A DNA stretch of 64,000 nucleotides from Sipunculus nudus. Its lineage: Eukaryota; Annelida; Sipuncula; Golfingiida; Sipunculidae. The translations under genes were made by a program, and so were the position numbers. The notes beneath the pieces are model-generated. The model was not told the origin of the DNA, did not search any database, and was given only the letters and a program-made list of their open reading frames with translations. The DNA is taken from the NCBI GenBank assembly GCA_026874595.1, contig CM049320.1, forward strand, positions 18,428,988 through 18,492,987. Reading direction: 5' to 3'. Positions 1-12,699 of this stretch are shown one piece after another; position 1 is the stretch's first letter, and every line of letters begins with the position of its first letter.

Positions 1-1615
1 CCTGGTCGGCATTGCGTCGGTTACAAGTGACTGCGAATCCAAGGCATGACAATCCCGCCCAGTGTTTTCATCCTCGTCCGACGATGTTTTTTTGTCATTT
101 TGCAGTACTCGTTCACATTGTCATATCTCTGACTCGTCAAATACGACTGAATTTCGCTGAGATCGCGCGTTGTTTACCAAGTTGTCATGCTGCATTCCCA
201 GTATAACCTTCACCCTAACCTCCGCGCAGAAACCACTGCTGCGCCAGCAGAGGGCACACAACTGACCAGCCTCCCTGCTGGAGGTTACAGCCCTGAAGCC
301 AATCACTGTGCTGCTACAGTAGGGTTCCCGTTTTGTCAGCAGTGCTAGGCCGAGCAAGCCAACATGGCAGCGCCCATGGGCCTTGTTTTTTTCTCATTTG
401 ACCTTAATTACTGGACTAACTGTGATCATATCGCGCGTATGGCATCCCTGTTTACGATGTTCATGGATGGATTAATTGAATTAAGCAGGTTCAGATTTAA
501 GGCTTCCACCCCCTTTAATCCAAATTTTGCATATGTTCCCAGTAAAAATATATGATCAATTCTTTAGACGATGTTGGAAGGAGATACAAACATGCCACAA
601 GACCTGACGTGTGAGAATAGAAAACGTTTTACCTGATATTAGTCCATAAAATGTTCTTGTTGAATAAATGTGGTTATGTTTTTATCAAAATAACTCGTGT
701 TACATGCAAAAATTGTTACATGTGGTATCTATTTCATCAGTTATCCTATATAACGGTTAATCATGAGTCTCCAATTAAGCTACATTCCTGTTGTAGAGTC
801 ACCAAAGACTGGGATATTAAATTTCTTGTCAGCATACAGAAACTTATCCACTTAATACATGTATTTTCTAAAACAATCCAGTCGCACCTCGGTGGCTAAA
901 AGGAATATTACTAAATATCAGACCCCTGTCGAAATCCTTATTTGAGAATTTAGCACTCCGTTCCACAACCAAGGAACAAAAACAAGACTTGTAGCACCTT
1001 AGATGTCTATATTAATTAATTAATTTGACTTGTATACACCTTTGACACAATCAGCATGCAAAATTTTATCGAATTTGGAACGTTGTCCACCAAGTCTGAG
1101 GTTAATAATCTTGTTTGCAGACTACATTTTTCAAAAACGTCAGCACCTTTCATCATAAAATGATTATTTTTTGTTATCTTTAACAAGTCTGACTCTCTTA
1201 ATAGTTCATATTTTATGTGATGGTCATGGAGTATTTTATATTATGTATTATTATATTTTATATATTATATATAATATATTACGTATATAATATATTATAT
1301 TATATTATGTCATACACCTATGACTACATATGTGTAAATGGAAAACTATCGAAACTAGGTCGGACGTGTACTCATGTGTGATTAAAGCACAATAAAATAT
1401 GCTTATGACAAAGGGTCAATAATTGCATGTGGGACTGATCGTTGTCAAAATCGGCATACGAGCTTGAATTCATTCAAGAAGCATGTCATCATACAAAGAC
1501 TTCTATTGCCATCTAAAGCATATTGCTACTTAATGGAGGCCCTTTCCTGTTTTCTTTTCTTTATTATGTTAAGTTTCCTGGTTCCTCTATATTCTAACGC
1601 CTCTTCTCTAATTGA

Positions 1616-2227
1616 ATGGCAGTCGCTCTAACGTTTCCCCATTTCGAAGTGGTCCTCGTTGAATCATTAGGCTACAGCGGTGTTCATGACATATACGAAA
1701 CGCTACCTGACTTGTCATCAGATGCTACCTGCACCTCATACGAAACTTCTAAAGCCAAACCACGTACTTTGTGCATAGAAAAAAAGTTTCAGCGATCTAC
1801 AAGTTCAGAAATCTTAATCATGCTTGAGGTGAATACATCGACACGTATGTGGCGTGAAGCCGCCAAGTATTGTGAGTTTGCCGATACAGACAAAGAAATT
1901 AAAACGCACATCATCCAAGCATGTCGCTCATCAAAATTGCGCCGCGAAGCCCTGCAAAATTCGACCCTAACTGTCACACAGCTGATAGACTTTGCCCACA
2001 CCATGGAAAACACCGAATTGCAAGTGGTTGGGATGAAAAGAGGCAACAACACTGTTAATTCTCTGCGACGACCACATCCTGTGACTCGTACCCATACCCA
2101 GCAAGTCACACACCACCACAGGAAGCCGCCTCAATCAAAACGATGCCACAACTGTGGAGGTAAATTTTTGCACCAAGGAGGGATGGCAGTATGCTCAGCA
2201 CATGGAAAAAATGTGTTCGGTATTTAG
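1616..2227 (+). pseudogene. gag: Ty3/Gypsy gag remnant, 203 codons open
   Basis: The frame stays open for 203 codons. It contains a capsid-like stretch (residues about 75-115, with AKYCEFADTDKEIKTHIIQ) and ends in a CCHC-like zinc knuckle beginning CHNCGGKFLH near residues 180-195. This gag layout is known from Ty3/Gypsy elements, where gag packages the element RNA. The real N terminus is unclear: the first 50 residues do not look like gag and may be read-through from upstream. It ends just after the knuckle. The duplicate at 22707-23318 keeps the same open frame. Confidence 0.7.
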
Positions 2228-2819
2228 AAGATTCCATCATTCATTATTTTGCAAGGGTGTGCATGTCCAAACACCGAACAACACCTAATACGTCAGAAAT
2301 CCGCACCACGCAACAGACAACATCACAGACCACCCCGTTTGAGTGTAATTGAAGCAGACGACACCTCAAGTGACAGATCTGATGAACATAGGTATCAGTT
2401 AGCTTTCCATATTGACCAGATAAATTAAATCAATCCATAACAACCACCATCACCACAGAAATGTTAAAGCAAAAGCTAAAATCATGGTCGACAGTTAAGC
2501 TAGTGTAAACATAATTGATGGAAAAAGTTACAAAACCACGTCCAAAGCTAAAATCCACAAAGGTCAAATTACATTCGTACGGGTCTTCTACCCCGCTACT
2601 AATCATGAGACAATTTGAAAGGGACGTTAAATCTCCCAGCAAAATCACCTGTGTCGATTTCTTCCTAGAATCTGACAATAATGCATGTTTCATTAGCTGC
2701 AAAACATTACCAGAACTTAGACTACTGCACCTAAACATCAATAAACTGAATGCGCCTTCAGAGCACATAGCACAACTGGTCAGTGAGTTAGACTGTTGAT
2801 TTTATGGAATAGGTAAACA

Positions 2820-3540
2820 AGCTATGAACATTGAGCAAACAAAGGCTAAAACCAAACAAGATGCCACACTGCAAATGGCAATCAGCATTATGGAGTAAGG
2901 TAGATGGCATACCATCAAGAACATACCTGACAATGATTCTGATATTGACAAAGGTACGCTAAAATCACAGCGCAATGTAAAAGATGAACTGACAATCATT
3001 TCGGATAACGAACCAATCCTGAGAGGGAGCAAAATTGTGTTACCCAAAAATCTCCAACAAAACGTGCTAGCCTTGGATCAAAAAGATCATCTGGGAATCA
3101 TTAAAACAAAACAGCTTTTACGAGAGAAAGTATGGTTTCCCAGCATCGACATTCAGAAAGAACAGTTAATGTTAATCAGACATTGCCTCGCATGCCAAGC
3201 AGTTACACCTCAGCATGTAAATAAACCACTGCTAATGTCTACCCTACCAGATGCGCACTGAACGAGATAAGTGCAGATATTTATGGCCCATATCCATCAG
3301 GTGGCTGTCCTCTTGTTATGATATATGAATATTAAAGATTTCCCATTGTAGAAATAATTCGATCCCTATCAGCTAACACTGTCATACCATTAATGGACAA
3401 AATATTTGCAATTTTCGGAACACCGTTAACTCTAAAAATGTACAATGTATCCCCGTGGCAATCAAAAAAATTTGCAGATTCTCTACCTATTAAGGCTTCG
3501 AGCACAGAAGAATTACCCTATCTGGCCAATTTAAAATAAG
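2820..3540 (+). pseudogene. Ty3/Gypsy integrase remnant, left copy
   Basis: The frame from 3037 to 3261 holds the integrase zinc-binding region: DHLGIIKTKQLL, a WFP motif, then a C-x2-C pair (CLAC). Just downstream, in another frame, the start of the catalytic core is visible near 3268-3290 (SADIYGPYPSGG, first catalytic Asp). The region that should carry the second Asp, near 3430-3460, has decayed. Stops at about 2895 and after 3261 break the frame. Integrase inserts element DNA into the host; this one cannot be functional. Confidence 0.7.
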
Positions 3541-3747
3541 AATGTGAAAGGTTCAACAGGAATCTAGGTTCTTTAGAACTCTAGAATCACAGTTCTTTAG
3601 AAACGACAGAGCCATCCGTCATCAAACTACAGGCGTCAGCCCAGCCAAGTGCCTAATGGTCAGAGATGTCATAATAAAAAATCCTCAAATACTTGAAGAG
3701 CAAAAATCTGAAAATGTCTGAAAGAGAGAGGGACTATAAAAAAACAA

Positions 3748-3957
3748 ATGAAAGTGTATGCTGACCAAAGCAGAAACGCAAAGGAACGAAGTGTACCCAT
3801 GGGAGACACTGTGCTTGTACAACAACCAAAACAGAACAAGTTAACAGCTGCATACGAACCGACTCCCTACAGATTAACCCCAGTAAAAGGACGCATGGTC
3901 AATGCAGAACAGTCAAGCACAATGCATCATTCTTTAAGATCGTGCCCGCCGGCATAG
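3748..3957 (+). pseudogene. Ty3/Gypsy integrase C-terminal remnant
   Basis: A 69-codon frame carries the motif pattern NAKERSVPMGDTVLV...PYRLTPVKG, typical of the beta-barrel region at the end of Ty3/Gypsy integrases. It is separated from the core by degenerate sequence. A shortened copy of the same segment recurs at about 7866-8030, beside the gene first exon, so this end of the element was copied locally before the 21-kb duplication. Confidence 0.6.
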
Positions 3958-4159
3958 CAGACACAATACCCCGCTGACACATCTTCGGCTCCTGGTCACT
4001 GGTAAAATACCTTGTGTTGAACAAGGCCAACCAGGCTATCTACAGCAACAACAAAACACATACATATACCCTGTGTGTGACGCCGACCTCCAAGATACTA
4101 TGGATATACCAATTACGGCTCTAATCATTAATGTACATAATTGACTCAGTTTCATGTAT

Positions 4160-4167
4160 AGACACTA

Positions 4168-4200
<33 letters not shown>
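4160..4200. repeat. (AC)n(AT)n microsatellite
   Basis: A run of ACACAC followed by ATATAT. The right copy near 25099-25124 is shorter, showing length change since duplication. Confidence 0.9.
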
Positions 4201-5103
4201 CACCTATGATTTTTATTATCATTTTCAAAGATACGTTCTAACTGAGTATACTTTAATATCTATCATATAAGACTGTATTTTAACAATTAAACAATTATAT
4301 TTGGATCATTTATCCCATCAAAGTAAAATGAGAAGTTTTATAACATTAGCTTATATCAGGTTTTTAACAGGTTTTAAGTTTAAGGTGGATTAGGTAATGT
4401 TGTGTCCAGCATGATCCCTTCAAGGTCAACAGCCCTGTAAACATCCTTAAGGCAACCCTAAACCCGGAGAACCGGTACAAACATGTACTTCAAGTCATGT
4501 GTGAACCACGTAGAGGGACTGGTTGCAAAATATCATATGATAAGTGACTGTTAATATGAATCCCATTTATAAATATAACAAATATTGTCCGATAACGTTT
4601 CACACTTTTCCTTGATTAAGTGTTGATTTTGCAATAAAGTATATACACATTTCAGTCAGCTTAATCTGAGTGACTTACTTTCCAATATGAATATATTATG
4701 AATTCCAATTCCAATTTAGAATCTCTAGATAAAGCATCTAAGCTAAAAAGCAACTCGAGTGAAAGGAGTGTTCAGGGCATGTGTATTTTCAGAACAGAAG
4801 CAGAAAATAAATAGAGATGTATATGGTGGTCCCATGGGTAACCGTGAACCCAACATTAATGTTGTAAACAATACTTGCCAGAGAGGATGCATTGCAGGAT
4901 GACGGAACTGTAAAGCCAGAAACTCACTCGTTACTGAAAGACCCTCGGACAAAAACATTCAAAGGAATAATCAGTCGTAAAACTGTTGCAGATAAATACA
5001 CGTATTACAAGATACACTACCACTTTATTTTATAAATAAATTTTTAACTTGAATATATTTGTTATTATATATATCTATATATTTTATTTATATATATGTA
5101 TAT

Positions 5104-5470
5104 ACAGTGAAACCTGGTTGTATCGAACTCGGTTAAGTCGAATTCCCGCATGTGTCGAGGTGTTTTGTTGGGCCCTAGCTAGTATTTCTATCGCTTCACT
5201 CTAAGTCATGTCGCTTGAATGTTTGGATAACAGTCGTGCACGGCCCGTCAATTGTGATTCGGCCGTGAGGACCAGCTATACGTTATTAGTACAGGCAAGG
5301 CTCTTACTCATCAAGCGCGATGGCTCCATCATTCGACTCGACGTCATGCAGCTTTAAAGTTTAGATAAGAGCTGTGCACGCTCCATCGACCATACCTAGG
5401 GTCGTGATGAATAGTTACATAATCAATACAGGCATAGATCTTATCCATCAAACGCGATGGTTTACACATC
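5104..5470. mobile_element. Possible pogo/Tigger-like DNA transposon fragment, left copy
   Basis: It begins TATACAGTGAAACCTGG and continues with TCGAACTCGGTTAAGTCGAA. This resembles the CAGT...AACCT...TCGAA ends of pogo/Tigger-type elements, with a TA at the presumed target site. The body holds two diverged tandem units of about 120 bp (near 5222-5344 and 5358-5465) that share a TCAAGCGCGATGG-like end. I see no transposase frame and no second terminus, so it is a fragment or a short non-autonomous element. The duplicate is at about 26157-26520. Confidence 0.4.
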
Positions 5471-5479
5471 TTTTCCTTG

Positions 5480-7760
5480 ACTTGTTTGACCAATGTCATT
5501 CATGATCATGCCTTTCTTCTCTCGCCGACAAAGCATTAATTAGAAATGAGAATTTATTAAGAAACCAAACATAATGAAATCCATTAGAGAGGCCCGTGAG
5601 ATTTGCCGCAAGCTGCTGCAGATGCAACAGTCGTACATGCCTGCTTCAAATTCCTATTAGGAGTTGAGAACCTACCATAAGGGGAAGAACACTGTTGCTT
5701 GGAACAAAGATCAAAAGTCAAGGTCATTTAAACATAAGATCTAATAATGCCTATTTTCATGCAATTTCCCCTGTACTCTAAGAATGCCGGATTCCATCAA
5801 AGGGGTCGATTTCTTATATGTGGCTTCATTCCGAAGGCTAATTGCGCCGCCTTTATTTTTTTTCTTCACGCATTTTTTATATTTTGAAACTGCCAAATTA
5901 CAGCCAGGTGCCAGTTACTCAGCTGTGGTTTCATCTGGAAATCGTCTTAAAACCTCATATGTTTATTGATAATGACTAGTTTTATCAATTTCCAAAGATT
6001 GATTGTGCCACTATATTTTTTGTTTTATTTTTCACACATTTTTACTTATGTCTATAGAATGTCGAAATATAGTTAGGTGTTTACCTCTCAGCTGTGATTT
6101 CATCTAGTGTCATGAATCGTCATATGTCTATTGGTCATTACTAGTTTAATCAGTTCTGAAAACTGGTGGTATCACTGATATTTTTTTATATTTTGTATTT
6201 TTTCCGTATAGGTGACAGTTTTACAACTCTGGTTTTATCTAGTCTCCCGAAACCTGATGTGTACATTATGCCACCCCTTGTTATCCTCGGTGTCATCGTC
6301 TGTAGTTGTAATCGTCGTCTTGCGGAATCCATGATTATCATGATCTCTTAAACTTATGCAGCACTGAATTTTTTTCTTCATATTTGACACACGAGTTGTA
6401 TCCGGCAATTTCTCTGATGAGTTTGAAAAACTGATGACCTTGGCCTTTATTTAAAAGGTCGAATCAGCTTATTTCAGTTTATCGTCTTTAGGATGTCTTC
6501 TGAATGTGATAACATATTTTGTCTGCAAATTCGATGAACAAAATGTTTATGTCACGTTCTCAGATGAATTAATAAACTGGTGACCTTGATTTTATTCCTA
6601 CTCACTTACAACCTGTACAAGCCAGTCATGATTGGATTCAGTCTGCACACGTGTGACCATCACTTACTGAATATCCCTGTCGATTGTGCTTTCAAAAGGT
6701 CAAAGGTCAAGATAACATTTGAAATAATCTTAATATACCTTTCAGATAATGTACATCCTCTTGTGAATATTAGGCTAACATTGCATATTTGTCGAAATGT
6801 TATCGCCTCTTCTGGTGTTTAACGTCAGCTAAGCGCTATTGCCTGTAGGCCACTTGTTTTTTTTTTTAATTATTTGTTAGCAATTTTTCTGACCCTAAGT
6901 AATTTTTACTTCAATACAAATCAATAAATGACATACAGATTTTACTTTTACATAATCCCCAGTTTATTTTATTTCTCATCATCGATATTTTAATGCGTAC
7001 TTCACCTCATTCTGAAAATAAAATATGACTCCATCATGAGAAAAGCTTGATATGCCAGCGAGTTTCTAGAAAGAAAAATCGAAAGTAAATGCCTAGAATG
7101 TTGCAGATTTGATTCATGTGTAACATGTAAATTGTAACCTCCTTAAAATAATTTATGCGTGTACTTCGTGTGTAGGAATCTTTACAAACGAGACTGTATG
7201 TTAGTAAAAGGGAACTGGACTATTTATATATGAACCAGGGTACGTAAGCCTGTATATACAGCAGTGACCTATCTATACTACATCTTTTACCCATCCGCCT
7301 CATCTACTAGCCTTAAAATGTATAATTTGTATGCAGATTTTAGACATTTATACCGATATATGTTTAATTCAGAGCTGAAATTAAAACCTGCTTTTGTTTC
7401 TTATTTCAAATTTTAAACCTACCCCTGATATGTTCGTTGCTCCTGTGGTTAATATGTAGATAAATGTAAATTGTTTATATTATATTAAGACATAAAAACA
7501 AAAAGCAGAACAAAAATAAATGCAAATTTAAAACTGTTTGCTTCGAAAAATGACCTTGGTCATATACGACATACCCATAGTTTTCTTATGGACAAGTTTC
7601 TGCCTTATTGTTTTAAGCAAGGATCATTATTGTAAAACCAACTCAAATAAGTGTTATGTTTTGGAAATTAAAGATATTTTTATAAACAAATATAAACAAA
7701 TACTTCACAAGGTTCGACTTACAACACATATATACACGCATCTCCAAAGATAGACAAACA
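5480..7760. other. Non-coding AT-rich stretch (intron 1 / 5' flank of copy 0)
   Basis: There is no convincing coding frame. It contains several blocks of about 200 bp that resemble each other (5770-5990, 5990-6160, 6160-6360), each with TTTTATATTTT-like runs followed by AGGTG...CAGCTGTGGTTTCATCT, so it is probably a diverged tandem repeat. A perfect AGGTCA-A-AGGTCA lies at 6697-6709. The same layout is seen in the right copy (26700-28800). Confidence 0.5.
6697..6709 (+). promoter_or_regulatory. Perfect DR1 nuclear-receptor-type half-site pair (AGGTCA A AGGTCA)
   Basis: Two exact AGGTCA half-sites are separated by one base, and they are kept in the right copy at 27763-27775. DR1 elements bind RXR, HNF4 or COUP-type receptors in animals. 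Here it may simply be part of the TGACCT-rich repeat family also seen at 61.2-62.0 kb, so regulatory activity is only a possibility. Confidence 0.35.
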
Positions 7761-7768
7761 TCCGCTAC

Positions 7769-7832
7769 CTATAACGGAGGAGGAAACAGCTTTCAACATC
7801 AGTAGTACAAGAATTTCCCGAACAGCAGCCAT
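7769..7832 (-). CDS. First (signal-peptide) exon of gene copy 0; body off the left edge
   Basis: On the minus strand, ATG at 7832 opens 21 codons (MAAVREILVLLM... ending KAVSSSVI) plus one base. The exon ends at a GTAGCG donor at 7768. The phase-1 end and the MAAV-hydrophobic core-SSSV layout match the first exons of the other copies. The counterpart in the right duplicate is 28816-28879. Exons A-C of this gene would lie toward lower coordinates. No such exons exist in 1-7768, so they should lie beyond the left edge, as the 21-kb spacing also predicts. Confidence 0.55.
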
Positions 7833-7860
7833 CGTGTTGCTCAGTTGATTCTATGCCCAA

Positions 7861-8340
7861 CATAGAAGGAAGTGTACCCCTGGGAGACACTGTGCTTGTA
7901 CAGCAACCGAAAAAGTTAACAGCTGCATACGAACCGACTCCCTACATATTAACCCGAGTAAAAGGACGCATGGTCAATGCAGAACAGTCATGCACAATGT
8001 ATCATTCTTTAAGATCGTGTCCGCCGGCATAGCAGACAAAATACCCCGCTGACGACGATAACGATCTGCAGCTCCTGGTCACTGGTGAAATACCTCGTGT
8101 TAAATAAGGCCAACCGGGCTATCCACAGAAACAAGAAAACACACAGAGATACCCTGTGTGTCAACGCCGACCTCCAAGATACTATCAATATACCATTTAC
8201 AGCTGTAATTATTAAGGTACATAAATGACTCCGTTTCATGTATAGACAATAACACATATATAAATATGAATATATATATATATATATATATTTATTTATA
8301 TATATATATACCTATGATTTTATTATCATTTTCAAAGATA
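7861..8340. repeat. Recurrence of the Gypsy 3' segment upstream of the copy 0 first exon
   Basis: Positions 7861-8340 repeat 3790-4250 (GTGTACCC...GGGAGACACTG, then the same order of blocks down to the ATATAT tract and CCTATGATTTT). The period is about 4.07 kb. In the right copy the same recurrence runs from about 28910 to 29580 and again at 29750-29920. This is an older local duplication nested inside the 21-kb one. Confidence 0.8.
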
Positions 8341-10400
8341 TAAATATGTACCAGTGTAAGCCTGAGTATACAGCAGTGACGCGTCATCATTTACCAAACA
8401 GCCATATTTTTTTTGCCGCTTTGATACATTTCATCTATATGTCTAAATCATAAGTCTCTCATAAATTTAGCACCTTTTCTGCATGTATATAGATTAATAA
8501 CTCCTGTATCTCAGGTTACTGTGGTTGTGTCATTACGCTCTCTCTCAATGTATATATATATATATCTTTTTCTTTGTATACCGCATTGTGTGATTTTGTT
8601 TAACACTTTATTATACAAAATGTCAACAGAAGTTTATTCGGTTTCAGGTTTCCCTAGAATAGGTTGTTATAAATAAATAAATGTTACGTCAAAGACAAAG
8701 TTCACAAATTCTCTTAGAACAGGATTATTGCTGAGAAAGGTGGTCCCAGGATAGAGAGTTGGGTAGAAACCCTAGTGGTGTCAGGTTGCATTTTAAGGGT
8801 TTAATATAAAACAATAGAATGTGGGCTAGTATATATAAGGGGAAAATGTTCGCATATCAAAAGCAGTGGAATAATTTCCTGAACAGAAGCCTTGTTGCTT
8901 TTTGGACAGACCTGCAATTTTAATAACATCATTGTGTTTGGTAAAAACAATTTTTTGTAATTATAAGGAAGTATGTAAACACTATATCATGAGAAAATCC
9001 GTTCAAACTATTTAATCGAGGCTCCATTGTCTCTATATCCTCATTGGTCAGGATGGGCACTTACATGATGACCGTTTGTCCTGAGAATGGCAATTACAAA
9101 ATGTCGGGTTGGCATTTAATATATTATCTTTTTAACCATACAGGTGATATTTCAATGAACGACACTTATCCCATTGACAATTATTATTTCCACAATTCAG
9201 TGTAAGGCCACGGAATACAACCCATATATGTTTTTTTTTGTTTATCCCCTGAAAGTATTAATTATGTAGCTCCCGTGGCTTGTAATATGTTCCCATGAAA
9301 AACTATAACCATACGTTTGTCAGCATATTATACAAAATAATATTTTACAATTAAATCTTTTCGTTACAGAGATCATATTACTAGAAAGTATGCAAACTAA
9401 AAATGGATGCTAACAGTTATGGACTGCCTTTAAACGTCAACCCACAGGTTTGGAAATGGATATAGTTCGGTGACCATGCGCAGTAGCACCACTTTCTGCT
9501 TCCATCAGGATCTCTGTCCATTTGCAGGATAATGGCGCAAAGTACATATGGGTGGTGCAGGCCAGGGGTAGCTGTGACCAGGAACAAATATTTAGTACAT
9601 TTTTTAATAACATATGATACGGAAGCAGATTGCTAACACCTGGTATAAGAGAAAATTAATATTTATCTTGTACGTCATATTATCTCGTACGGACGACATA
9701 CTATTTAATCATCATTGGTCTATGATCTCAACCTAAGTGTTAACGTCCCCTTCTGATTTCAAACCATTGGGATACCGGGAAAGGCGAAAAAAAATTGAAA
9801 ACCATCACTCATTGACGTGCGATATACGGAAAAATATACGGAAGAATACGAAAGTATAATACAATCCTTTTCCTCATATATCAGGCCAAAGTGATGTTAA
9901 ATCTGTACCTTAGCCGACCTGATATGCGAAGAATTATAACCATTATATGCACATGTGGTGGTGGTAGGTGTGACTTGTGAGGTCAATATCTTTTACCGTA
10001 CCCTAAACTGCATGAAAATCAGCTTATGGGATGAAGCACTTCGTTTCATTAAGTATTGATCATGTTCCTCTCCTTAGGGGCATCTCTTTATCAAAGGCAC
10101 CTTAATATCAAGTTCAGAATTCGGTGACAATAATATGTTTGCACGTATTATCTCACGTTAATAGCTGATTTTAGATGAATACAAAAGTTTTCAAGCAAAA
10201 GCATCCCGGAACACACTTTTAATATCTCCTATTAACTTGTTTTATGTTTTCATGGTACTGTGTGCGAGTAAAACATGTGTCTGTTAATTATAACAAGGTA
10301 AACATTGTTCAAAAGAGAAGAAACATGATAGAAGAAACATCCACAGGAGCTTGAATAATATTGATTTGTGAATATATGACATATATATTAATTATATATA
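8341..10400. other. Unassigned non-coding DNA
   Basis: There is no long open frame. Positions 8341-8385 resemble a short piece of 7226-7270. Near 8860-8900 (minus) there is a faint relic of a family first exon: CAACAAGGCTTCTGTTCAGG, where intact copies have CAACAAGATGGCTGCTGTTCAGG. A similar but weaker relic lies at about 10880-10920, and the flanks (GGGAAGTATG...ATGAGAAAA) also repeat between the two places. Confidence 0.4.
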
Positions 10401-10414
10401 TGTGTATATATAAT

Positions 10415-10787
10415 TTCATGGAATACATCAATGCATTAGTGTCATTACCCGCATGTTTCGTGCAATTAATTAGTTAATTAGCGATTGTGGACAATGTAAT
10501 ACTGTTTGGGATGCCTTGTCGTTTGATACAATCATGTAAACAATGTCAACAGATGTATCCTATGCTGACACGAGAACAGAACCCCACCCTTTATTGAACG
10601 AAGCGATTATCTTTAAACTTATAGGCATCACACAACGAAAACTAATCATCCGTAAAAAATCACACACATGAACCCTGCCATACGAGGAGGGACAAAAAAC
10701 CAACACATTTCAGTCACCTGAGGAATACCACGTAGAGTGCACGAAACCTGCGGGTAGTGACAATATTGCATTGATGAATTCTATGAA
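10415..10787. repeat. Inverted repeat, 50-bp arms around ~270 bp
   Basis: Arms 10415-10464 and 10738-10787 are reverse complements at 44 of 50 positions. They share CATCAATGCA, ACCCGCA and GTTTCGTGCA. The interior has no coding frame. It could be a small non-autonomous transposon or a foldback relic. I could not define a target-site duplication. Confidence 0.75.
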
Positions 10788-10859
10788 TTTATAGCAGCTA
10801 TCAAACACTTTGATCATATATCTATCTATATATGTGTATATATATATAAATATAAATAT

Positions 10860-12400
10860 ATATATATATAAAAGGGAAAATCACAGAGATCACTGGAATC
10901 ATTAACAGAACAGGAACTATTAATTTTTTCCGGACAGTCCAATGATTGATATAACAAAAGTTTTTTCATAAGTTTCTTTTCAATAATTATAGGGAAGTAT
11001 GTTTTATATATAGCAGAGTAGACAATTTAATGAGAAAACCCAAGGGAGATTCATCCGGTCGGACATTTATAATAGATTTATGCGATCTTGAAAATCAAAT
11101 GATTCTTACAAAAAAAGGTAAAAAAAAAGGTATTAATCACGTTACATAAAAGATAATGCAGGTCAAACTAACGTTAAATTCTTTAACCAGTGGTAAATCA
11201 ACTGAGAAGAAATTGAGGTAGTACCAAATATATTCACGATACGGTAAAAGGTTGTATTTTAATGAAACTGTTGTAAAAGTACTTGGAATCATGGAATAGG
11301 GCATTTGATGCTATTTATGTATCATGGCATTGATGGTAATTCAAGAGTACAAGAATGGAAATTCTATAGTGTTTGTTTTATACCCGACCAAAATGGAATT
11401 TTCACAGCAAATCGCTCTTTGTGGTCATATTTTCATATATGCCACCATAAAAATATTTTCTCGAATGTTAAATATTTTTACCAGATGTCTCTGTGATGAA
11501 CAGTTACGTTAAATATGTCATCGTTAAATATGCCCACTATGTTTTGAGTATGAGAAACTAAAGTGTTAGTTTTGCAAGAATAAAACTGTGCCTGTTGTGG
11601 GCCGTCAGAGTGGAGCTGAGAAATGTGACAAGCGGAAAAACCTTTAAGATTCACGCCACGTCATCGCATATACACACCATCCTGGTTGGAGTGTTCGGAA
11701 GCGCTTTGCAAAAGGAACCCCCCCCCCCTCAGTGTGTAAAAATCATTATTAGCTCTGTCCGTTGGTTATCTGGACTCAATATGACACTCTTTATATGACT
11801 GAGTTGTGTTGGTTTTGCCTGTCCAAGTAGCGTTGGGTGCGTGTCTCAATTTATTTATAGTTAATTGGTTTTCATTGTGTGATGTCTACACGTGTTCAGG
11901 TATTCGCTTTGTTTATTAAGCGGTGGGGTTGTTTAGTACGTAATGACTTGTAGCTTCAATTGTTTGCCATTGTTGACATGGTTGGATTAAACAACATGGC
12001 ACCCCACATATTATTACATGGTAATATAAATATATAAATATATATATGCACATACATATGTGTTGGTATGTGGGTATAGGTATAGAGATATGTGGGTATT
12101 TGTTTGTGTATATATATGTTTGTGTGAATACAAGTACACTAGCAGGTGTGTTTACTAAAGGTTTTTCTGACACAATAATAACATGTTTTCTTTCAAGGCA
12201 TCCGGGGAACCCGAGCTGGTGGAACAAAAAAAAGGGGAGGGGAGAGAGGAGGTCAACAATCACAATCAGCAGCTTTTAAATGTAGTTGTTCGACCTTGGC
12301 CTTCATCAGTTTGGTTGAAATTATGTAAAAATAGATTGTTTTCCCGGAAATTGATTTTAATGAATTACTAAAATATGTTAAAAGGTAGGACTTTAGTTAA
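10860..12400. other. Unassigned non-coding DNA
   Basis: Short overlapping open frames at 11305-11512 and 11595-11798 show no recognisable protein, and the 12046-12279 frame rides on simple-sequence DNA. No splice-bounded exon could be supported. Confidence 0.4.
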
Positions 12401-12412
12401 ATTCTAATTAAT

Positions 12413-12418
<6 letters not shown>

Positions 12419-12457
<39 letters not shown>
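12419..12457. repeat. (TA)n microsatellite
   Basis: An uninterrupted TATATA run of about 39 bases. Confidence 0.95.
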
Positions 12458-12460
<3 letters not shown>

Positions 12461-12699
12461 TCATTAGTTTCATAGCATTTAAATACATTTCAATGGGCGC
12501 CACACCGTGGGACAGACTATAGTCCTTCAGTATAGGTATATTAGGACACTTGTGCTACATAATAATTAATTATAATCATTCCTTCGTGCCAAGATTTTTA
12601 GGCTACTAGGTATGTTAAAATTTTTGGATCTCGCTTTGTTCTTAATAACCTAACCTTGGCTGAGCTACTGAGAAATAGTTGAAATAGAAAAACACTCCG

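Larger units (their letters stand above)
1600..3960 (+). mobile_element. Degenerate Ty3/Gypsy-type retrotransposon, left copy, lacking RT/RNase H
   Basis: Coding remnants lie in the canonical order gag, protease, integrase. Gag is at 1616-2227. A protease remnant near 2487 reads MVDS, then a stop codon where the Gly of the D-S-G active site is expected, then ASVNIID. Protease-to-RT linker sequence reaches 2799. An integrase zinc-binding region is at 2820-3261, the start of the integrase core near 3268, and an integrase C-terminal stretch at 3748-3957. The reverse transcriptase and RNase H that should lie between about 2795 and 2820 are absent, in this copy and in the duplicate. Many stops and frameshifts show it is dead. 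I could not identify LTRs. Confidence 0.8.
1..8340. repeat. Left copy of a ~8.3-kb direct segmental duplication
   Basis: This stretch aligns end to end with 21093-29360. Blocks such as the start of the window, the gag frame, the AT-rich tracts and the first exon near 7.8 kb recur in the same order and orientation. By eye the copies differ by scattered substitutions plus a few indels. Position 1 pairs with 21093, so the left boundary of the duplication lies outside the window. The match ends at 8340, just after a (TA)n tract. The offset falls from 21092 at the start to 21020 at the end because of indels. It contains a decayed Ty3/Gypsy element, a pogo-like repeat and a gene first exon. Confidence 0.93.

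Noticed and set aside
1-1600. LTR of the Gypsy element upstream of gag
   Set aside because: I could not find the same sequence downstream of the integrase remnant, so an LTR cannot be claimed.
10690-10760. Hammerhead ribozyme, because CTGAGGA and GAAAC occur in the right order
   Set aside because: The 18 bases between them cannot form stem II next to the core (A opposite C at the closing position), and no matching stem I or III was evident.
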